Source of the DNA: Cyanobacteriota bacterium
GTDB lineage: Bacteria > Cyanobacteriota > Cyanobacteriia > SKYG9
Direction: 5' to 3'
DNA length: 10,391 bases
NCBI GenBank assembly: GCA_025054735.1
Contig: JANWZG010000048.1
Location: 1 to 10,391, forward strand
Both the position numbers and the translations under genes were made by a program. Below the pieces are notes generated by a model. That model ran no database searches. It saw nothing but the letters and a program-made list of their open reading frames with translations, and was not told the DNA's origin. Positions 6,399-10,391 of this stretch are shown piece by piece. Every line of letters starts with the position of its first letter. The stretch's first letter is position 1.

Positions 6399-7097
6399 TC
6401 AATCTGAGGATTTCTGCGATCGCCCCGCCAACTCCTGCACAAACGCCTGATGGGCTGGGTCAGCTATCCCCGCTTGCAGCACATTCAGCACCTGCATCAT
6501 CCTGCCCGCCAGCAAAGCATCCACCGCCAACCACAAGCCTGGAAACGCGGTGCTGCGGATAACGCCATCCCCATCGGGTTCTACTAGGACAAACGCCTCT
6601 GACTGCAACCGGAACCAACTGAAGCGGTTTTCAAAGGTCTGCCACACCAGATATTCCTGCACCCCATTGCGACGATAGGCATTCTTCTTGGCCCCTAGGT
6701 CAATGGCTGCGCTGCTGGTAGCGATTTCTGCCACCAGTTCCGGTGCCCCTTCAAGGTAGCCATCCTCACTAATGCGTGAGGTGCCGCCAGTTTCAATGCG
6801 CAACAGGGCATCGGGTTGGGGTTCGTTGTCCATATCCAGTCGGATGGTGACATTGTCTGAACCACTGATACCAGGTGTGGCTGTGCAATATACCCCTAAC
6901 CAGGTAATTAAGCTGAAATGCGGATTTCCATGAAAGACTCGCACTGGAGATGCCACGTAAACCACTCCTTCAATCAGTTCGGCCTTGAATTTTTCGGGAG
7001 TTGCCTGGTAACGGCGCTCAAACTCTGCCCGAGTCAGGCGATCGCCACTCTCTAAAGGGGGAACAAGGCGTGGTTGTGGCGGTTGTTGCAAGACCAT
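6399..7097 (-). CDS. Uma2-family (DUF820) putative endonuclease, intact
   Basis: A 232-residue PD-(D/E)XK-fold protein of the Uma2 family, whose role in cyanobacteria is not established. In order: AELIEGVVYVASP at 39-51, corresponding to the family's ELIDGE box; EPQPDALLRI with the Asp at 96; APELVAEIATSS with E120 and E124; a Lys pair at 137-138; and RRNGVQEYLVW at 142-152. These acidic and lysine residues fit the expected metal-binding nuclease core. The C-terminal tail beyond residue 190 is longer than in the broken relative at 4537-5112, and the two differ clearly, so they are not a recent duplication. ATG 7097 is preferred over the in-frame TTG at 7103 because AGGGA sits 6 nt upstream of the ATG. 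It contains two HIP1 sites. Confidence 0.88.
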   Translation of the reverse strand: MVLQQPPQPRLVPPLESGDRLTRAEFERRYQATPEKFKAELIEGVVYVASPVRVFHGNPHFSLITWLGVYCTATPGISGSDNVTIRLDMDNEPQPDALLRIETGGTSRISEDGYLEGAPELVAEIATSSAAIDLGAKKNAYRRNGVQEYLVWQTFENRFSWFRLQSEAFVLVEPDGDGVIRSTAFPGLWLAVDALLAGRMMQVLNVLQAGIADPAHQAFVQELAGRSQKSSD

Positions 7098-7103
7098 AAT
7101 CAA

Positions 7104-7108
7104 TCCCT
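7104..7108 (-). promoter_or_regulatory. Ribosome-binding site setting the Uma2 start
   Basis: AGGGA on the - strand is separated by 6 nt from ATG 7097. The in-frame TTG at 7103 directly adjoins the AGGGA, leaving no room for ribosome binding, so ATG 7097 is the better start. Confidence 0.55.
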
Positions 7109-7191
7109 AGGATAGTGAACCATGGCGACATTATGCCTGCAATTCTATCGTCAAGAATAAACCCAGAGGCTGCGATGTCTTGAACTGCTGG

Positions 7192-8631
7192 TCATAGTGA
7201 GAGCCGATGTCGGATGAATTTCCATAACGCCAGCCCCAACGATTCAACCCACGTTAGCACAATATCCAGCCATTCCAAGATTTGTTCTAACGGATGTTTC
7301 ACATAGCCAGTAGACTCGGCTTCTATGTCAATGTAATCAGGTGTAGAACCGTCAACTGCACAGGCGGAGTCCTTTGGCACTGTCTGAGAGTTCATGCTGG
7401 GAGTGGATGCTGAGATAGGAGCAATTGTACCCGCATCCGTTGTTATCTCAGTGACTGCCTCAGTTGTCCAAGGGTCTTCAACCAGTGCATGTATCGAAGT
7501 ACGTGTGATTTGACTGCGACTAGTATCATCGGCAGATACCTGATGGGGTGATGCTGCTAAAACTGGGGTTAGCAATTTGCCCTTCGTAATCGCTGCTTGA
7601 GTTGGATTCTCTGGCACTCCAAATACGTCAGCCATGGTTAGCCACGGTTCTGTAGGCATGGCCTCTTGTGGTAAGGCATGATTTGGGTTACACCAAGCAT
7701 CGGGATCAATCAGGGCTACCCCAGACAGAGAGGATGTTGTTGCAACCGGAGATGGGTAAATTCTGGGTGTGTGGACAAAATCTGCCTCCTGAAACAAGTT
7801 AATGGCGATCGCCACGGGACTTTGTTGGATCCATGCCATGATGCGGTGAAACCGCCGAACAAACTGCCATGCTTGAGGTCGGTCAGGAGGAGGAGGAAGT
7901 CGCCGTTGGTCTGGAGAGAAGAGAGAAAATTTTTGCTGCAATTGGGCAACCCGTTGCACTGTGCGATCGTAATCAATAACTTCCCAAATCAACCGTTGAT
8001 ATAGACGCTGTTGTTGCTCTGCTGTCAGCACATCCCATATTTGGTTGGCATCATCTACCAAAACTAGTTTGCGGTGATCTAGCAGGGTTGCAATACCTCG
8101 GACAGTGGGTAGGGAGTTGAGCACTGAGGCTACCTGCTCAAGAGTTGAAACTGGCTCAGAAGCAGGTTGTACGGCAACACCAGAACTCTTAGACACCGCC
8201 AAGTTCGATTGATCAGTCCTCTTAAGTGTGGCGATCGGCTGTGATGAGGTGGCCGGGGATGGTTGCTCTTGTCCAGCCTGTTGGATAATCTGTTGTTGAA
8301 TAGGCTGTGGCGGCACAATCTGATGGACAAACTGATGGACAAAATCTAGGGTGCGCTGAATAGCTTGATCACTAGGGGGTAGGGCTTGTAAGCTAGGGTC
8401 ACGCTGTGCTTGAAATCGCAAAACGGTTCGTTGAACTGATTGCCGTAACTGCTTGCTGACTAGCCGCCCACTTTGAAATAGCAAGTAGATGGGATAAAGG
8501 GCTACTTGGGTTCCCCAGAGTGCTGCTGTTTTTAAAGAACGTACCGCTATGGCTAAGCGATCAGCCAGTTGCCGCGATCGCGAACGAACGGTGGTGAGTA
8601 TCCAGCTTTGGTAGCGCCCGGATGAGGACAT
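7192..8631 (-). CDS. Unrecognised 479-residue protein with low-complexity linkers
   Basis: I do not recognise this family. The N-terminus (1-75) is basic and amphipathic with a hydrophobic patch TAALWGTQVALYPIYLLF (36-53), too weak for a clear transmembrane helix but able to bind membrane. A Gln/Pro/Ser-rich linker covers about 105-165, including an FVHQFVHQ duplication at 97-104. A more ordered central part (about 165-290) contains ATLLDHRKLVLVDDANQIWD, then a helical stretch with LYQRLIWEVIDYDRTVQRV, a PPPP turn (247-250) and AWQFVRRFHRIMAWI. A Ser/Thr-rich linker follows, and the last 30 residues are hydrophobic and aromatic (LEWLDIVLTWVESLGLALW). ATG 8631 has no strong Shine-Dalgarno. Two HIP1 sites and one unbroken 1.4-kb frame support a real gene. 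A peripheral membrane or scaffold protein is a guess from composition only. Confidence 0.8.
   Translation of the reverse strand: MSSSGRYQSWILTTVRSRSRQLADRLAIAVRSLKTAALWGTQVALYPIYLLFQSGRLVSKQLRQSVQRTVLRFQAQRDPSLQALPPSDQAIQRTLDFVHQFVHQIVPPQPIQQQIIQQAGQEQPSPATSSQPIATLKRTDQSNLAVSKSSGVAVQPASEPVSTLEQVASVLNSLPTVRGIATLLDHRKLVLVDDANQIWDVLTAEQQQRLYQRLIWEVIDYDRTVQRVAQLQQKFSLFSPDQRRLPPPPDRPQAWQFVRRFHRIMAWIQQSPVAIAINLFQEADFVHTPRIYPSPVATTSSLSGVALIDPDAWCNPNHALPQEAMPTEPWLTMADVFGVPENPTQAAITKGKLLTPVLAASPHQVSADDTSRSQITRTSIHALVEDPWTTEAVTEITTDAGTIAPISASTPSMNSQTVPKDSACAVDGSTPDYIDIEAESTGYVKHPLEQILEWLDIVLTWVESLGLALWKFIRHRLSL
8320..8343. repeat. In-frame 12-bp tandem duplication inside the 479-residue gene
   Basis: CTGATGGACAAA is repeated head to tail (8320-8331, 8332-8343). 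On the coding (-) strand it gives FVHQ twice. Twelve bases keep the frame, so the gene tolerates it. Confidence 0.88.
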
Positions 8632-8874
8632 AGTTCGTTAGATGGTAGGACGATTGGCCATGCAAGCACTTTATCATGCCAGTGCTCTATCACAGGCGTA
8701 TCCAACAAGTGGGGAAGACAGCTTAGTAGTCTAGAGTGATCCATGCACTAGTAAGAACTTAAACCCTGGCTACGGGCCTTAATAGCACCATGGAGCGCTA
8801 AACTATCACGGATAGAGGCGATGACAGGAATTGCCCAACTCCACGCACCAACTGATCTGCTACTACCCCACTGT

Positions 8875-8913
8875 CACATAATACGTGCACATAGTACGTG
8901 CACATAATACGTG
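8875..8913. repeat. Three tandem copies of a 13-bp semi-palindromic unit
   Basis: CACATAATACGTG (8875-8887), CACATAGTACGTG (8888-8900) and CACATAATACGTG (8901-8913) follow one another directly; copies 1 and 3 are identical and copy 2 differs at one base. Each unit is itself nearly palindromic: CACATA and TACGTG are inverted around the centre with one mismatch per half. The array is about 245 bp upstream of the 479-residue gene. A dimeric regulator could use such a site, but slippage is enough to explain the array. Confidence 0.92.
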
Positions 8914-8983
8914 TTGGATTTAAGGTAGCAGGTATCTTGTAGTTCACCAGTATATTCACTAGCTAAAAGCCTAATGCTTACAA

Positions 8984-9008
8984 CCCATGCCATGTTTGTA
9001 GGCATGGG
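8984..9008 (-). terminator. Perfect 8-bp hairpin after the COP23-like gene
   Basis: CCCATGCC (8984-8991) and GGCATGGG (9001-9008) form a perfect GC-rich 8-bp stem with a 9-nt loop, starting 13 nt past the stop of the - strand gene at 9022. Only TTGT follows on the - strand, so the U tract is poor. Position and stability favour a terminator or mRNA 3'-end stabiliser. Confidence 0.5.
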
Positions 9009-9021
9009 AAGTGAGGTTGTA

Positions 9022-9771
9022 TCAGATAGGGTTGGTGCTAGAGGTAGTAGCGGTGCCCCTAGGGGATGTTGAAGATTGGGGAATAACAGGTATTGCTCCT
9101 GTGCCAAAGGAGCGTTGCGCTTCTTGCCGAAAATTGCCGATAGATGGAGGCAGAATACCTGGAGTAATGCTATAGCTACTCAGTGCTCGCTCCACTTCAG
9201 CACCGAAGGCGATCGGCTCAGGTCGAGATGCAGTGCCACCACGAGTCAAAGGAGCGCCTTGGCCCTGAATGCTAAAAGTGAGAATCTGCTGTAAAATTTG
9301 CCCTTCTCTACCACGATCGTCTTGGCGGAGGGTAATTAACAGATTATCTGAACTACAAAACTCCTCTGGGCTGCTGACATAGCAAATGACAGGGAAGCCA
9401 TTCAACGGCCCGTAGGTCAAACGTAGATTAGATAGCCTGCCGCCATTCTGAGCAACAGCTCGGGTCAGGCGCTCACTCACAATTTGACAACGCCGCTCTG
9501 GGGTGAACTGAGGGCCAAAGGAAGTATCGCGCCACGTAATCATAGGAGGAGTAGTACGATCGCCGCGCCTTGCCACTGTAGCAAACGAGCCATCTGCCTT
9601 TGTGCAGTAGAACGTTGTAGATAGTTGTACCCGGTTAGCTGGTAATTGCTGAGCTAAGCTAGACGCTGTGAACCCAACCAATCCACCAAGGCCACAGCCC
9701 AAAACCGCTAAACCCACCAGCCCCCCATACTGAACTCCAGAGCACTGCAACTTGGACAAATGGCTGCGCAT
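9022..9771 (-). CDS. COP23-domain exported protein
   Basis: A 249-residue cyanobacterial protein of the COP23 family, named after a 23-kDa circadian-oscillating protein first reported in a unicellular cyanobacterium; its biochemical role is unknown. Residues 1-40 are a signal peptide: basic start, hydrophobic GGLVGLAVLGCGLGGLVGF and an SLA-QQ cleavage site at 40/41. The domain covers about 48-172, with TTFYC, ERRCQIVSERL and RGREGQILQQILTFSIQG. Four cysteines in the mature part (C56, C95, C130, C139) could form two disulfides outside the cytoplasm. The tail after 180 is Ser/Thr/Pro-rich and probably disordered. The start is secure: AGGAGGT lies 7 nt upstream of ATG 9771. A hairpin follows the stop. 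The 173-bp upstream gap to rpsN suggests its own promoter. Whether this copy oscillates cannot be read from the sequence. Confidence 0.85.
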   Translation of the reverse strand: MRSHLSKLQCSGVQYGGLVGLAVLGCGLGGLVGFTASSLAQQLPANRVQLSTTFYCTKADGSFATVARRGDRTTPPMITWRDTSFGPQFTPERRCQIVSERLTRAVAQNGGRLSNLRLTYGPLNGFPVICYVSSPEEFCSSDNLLITLRQDDRGREGQILQQILTFSIQGQGAPLTRGGTASRPEPIAFGAEVERALSSYSITPGILPPSIGNFRQEAQRSFGTGAIPVIPQSSTSPRGTATTSSTNPI

Positions 9772-9778
9772 AGTACTG

Positions 9779-9785
9779 ACCTCCT
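9779..9785 (-). promoter_or_regulatory. Strong Shine-Dalgarno of the COP23-like gene
   Basis: AGGAGGT on the - strand, 7 nt before ATG 9771, is the best ribosome-binding site in the window and fixes the start codon. It suggests efficient translation. Confidence 0.75.
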
Positions 9786-9870
9786 AGTCAAGCCAAGGAA
9801 AACAATCCACCAGACCTAATACAAGTCAAGCCTTGCACGACCCTGAAATGTCAAGGTAAATTTAGTAAAC

Positions 9871-9883
9871 GTTACTTAGTAAC
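9871..9883. promoter_or_regulatory. 13-bp perfect palindrome, candidate operator
   Basis: GTTACT-T-AGTAAC is an exact inverted repeat, flanked by GTAA and TTAC, 100 bp upstream of the COP23-like start and about 60 bp past the rpsN stop. A TTGACA hexamer (9854-9849, - strand) lies next to it but has no good -10 partner at 16-18 bp. Binding by a dimeric regulator is an inference. Confidence 0.35.
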
Positions 9884-9944
9884 ATTACCTAGTTGATTCA
9901 ACGCTGAGTGCCAGTAGATGGGCTGCTAGGAGTAAAAATAACCA

Positions 9945-10247
9945 TTACCAGCTTGACTTGACAATACCCGGTAGCAAGCCCTGGTGTGCCATTTCTCGAA
10001 TCACGTGACGAGAGAGGCCAAAATCACGATAGTAGCCCCTAGGGCGGCCAGTTACCCAGCAGCGGTTGCGAAGACGAACCCGAGCACTGTTGCGAGGAAG
10101 TTGCTGAAGCTGGCGGTGCAGATCAAGCTTTTCTTGCTGAGAGGTGGCCTTATTGAATTGTTCCTTCAAGGCTTGTCGCTTCTCTGCATATTTAGCCACA
10201 AGACGCTCTCGCCGCTTTTCCCGCTCAATCATTCCCTTCTTTGCCAT
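9945..10247 (-). CDS. rpsN: 30S ribosomal protein S14
   Basis: A structural protein of the small-subunit head, 100 residues, the usual length for cyanobacteria and chloroplasts. The N-terminus MAKKGMIEREKRRERL and the C-terminal RNRCWVTGRPRGYYRDF through HQGLLPGIVKSSW are the classical S14 signature. The CxxC pairs of the zinc-binding S14 type are absent, so this is the zinc-independent form. AGGAG (10256-10252) precedes ATG 10247 by 4 nt and overlaps the stop codon of the upstream frame, suggesting co-transcription and perhaps coupled translation. It stands alone here, outside any ribosomal-protein operon. Confidence 0.97.
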   Translation of the reverse strand: MAKKGMIEREKRRERLVAKYAEKRQALKEQFNKATSQQEKLDLHRQLQQLPRNSARVRLRNRCWVTGRPRGYYRDFGLSRHVIREMAHQGLLPGIVKSSW

Positions 10248-10254
10248 AGCTCTC

Positions 10255-10391
10255 CTACGAAGTCAATTGTTTTTCAGCACAATCGATAATTGTACTAGAT
10301 GCAGCAGTGATAGGCAATTGCTGTAGGTCAAGATTACGCTGGAAAATCTCATCAATAGCAACCATATCACCATCGGTGGTCATAAATTTGT
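10255..10391 (-). CDS. 3' end of an unidentified gene upstream of rpsN
   Basis: An open - strand frame runs from the right edge to TAG at 10257-10255. The visible residues include FMTTDGDMVAIDEIFQRNL, then DLQQLPITAASSTIIDCAEK and a short tail. It could be a 42-residue protein starting at ATG 10383 or the C-terminus of a longer one, since the frame stays open to the edge. The composition is protein-like, but I recognise no family. Its stop codon lies 7 nt before the rpsN start and shares bases with the rpsN Shine-Dalgarno, so it is probably in the rpsN transcription unit. Confidence 0.5.
   Translation of the reverse strand, partial: KFMTTDGDMVAIDEIFQRNLDLQQLPITAASSTIIDCAEKQLTS

Larger units (their letters stand above)
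1855..8581. repeat. HIP1 octamer sites (seven copies of GCGATCGC)
   Basis: Exact copies lie at 1855-1862, 2596-2603, 5658-5665, 6416-6423, 7038-7045, 7805-7812 and 8574-8581. All are inside coding regions: two in the HldE-like gene, one in the glycine-zipper gene, two in the intact Uma2 gene and two in the 479-residue gene. About 0.16 copies are expected at random in this length. HIP1 enrichment is a known hallmark of many cyanobacterial genomes. Confidence 0.95.
8632..9021. other. 390-base gap upstream of the 479-residue gene
   Basis: No convincing gene. It contains an AGCACT/AGTGCT hairpin (8665-8686) just upstream of the 479-residue gene, a three-copy 13-bp repeat (8875-8913) and a strong hairpin after the COP23-like gene (8984-9008). 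A 41-codon - strand frame at 8748-8873 looks protein-like but has no start codon and ends where the repeat begins. Confidence 0.6.

Noticed and set aside
8553..8744. 63-residue - strand frame overlapping the start of the 479-residue gene
   Set aside because: Out-of-frame with the long gene, no recognisable motif, no ribosome-binding site.
8748..8873. Open - strand stretch of 41 codons with protein-like text (WAIPVIASIRDSLALHGAIK)
   Set aside because: No start codon, and an upstream stop lies in the adjoining 13-bp repeat. Another - strand frame across the repeat is also open, so this may be chance; at most it is a remnant.
9984..10326. Two + strand frames opposite rpsN
   Set aside because: They are antisense to an unmistakable S14 gene and show no family signature.

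Overview
The window is cyanobacterial. The octamer GCGATCGC (HIP1) occurs seven times, where well under one copy is expected by chance in 10 kb. The window also carries a COP23-domain protein, Uma2-type (DUF820) nuclease-like genes and a 100-residue cyanobacterial-style ribosomal protein S14. I cannot name the genus.

Left arm, positions 1-4128, all on the + strand: a sugar-nucleotide block for heptose. It starts with the 3' part of an HddA-like GHMP kinase, followed by a 359-base gap. Then comes a tight three-gene run: a 514-residue protein joining an HldE-type nucleotidyltransferase (N-terminal) to a PfkB/HldE-type kinase (C-terminal), the reverse of the usual HldE order; a GmhB-like heptose-bisphosphate phosphatase starting 2 nt later; and a class I SAM methyltransferase whose likely start overlaps gmhB by 29 nt. 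Together these can phosphorylate, dephosphorylate and activate a heptose 7-phosphate and perhaps methylate the product or a glycan containing it. GmhA, HddC and heptosyltransferases are not in the window.

Middle, 4129-7097: every gene from here on is on the - strand, so 4129-4240 is a convergent junction. It holds a probable frameshifted small membrane protein, a Uma2 gene interrupted by one in-frame TAA, a secreted glycine-zipper protein and an apparently intact second Uma2 gene. The intact genes here are unrelated accessory functions, with decayed copies between them.

Right arm, 7192-10391, also - strand: a 479-residue protein I do not recognise, a COP23-like exported protein with a strong Shine-Dalgarno and a 3' hairpin, rpsN (S14), and the last codons of an unidentified gene whose stop codon overlaps the rpsN ribosome-binding site.

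The non-coding DNA has a recurring oddity: perfect or near-perfect head-to-tail duplications of 10-14 bp at four intergenic places (10 bp x2, 14 bp x2, 11 bp x2, 13 bp x3), plus an in-frame 12-bp duplication inside the 479-residue gene. No tRNA, rRNA, CRISPR array, transposase or prophage gene was seen. The strongest candidate for something little described is the domain-inverted HldE fusion next to a separate HddA-type kinase and a methyltransferase.
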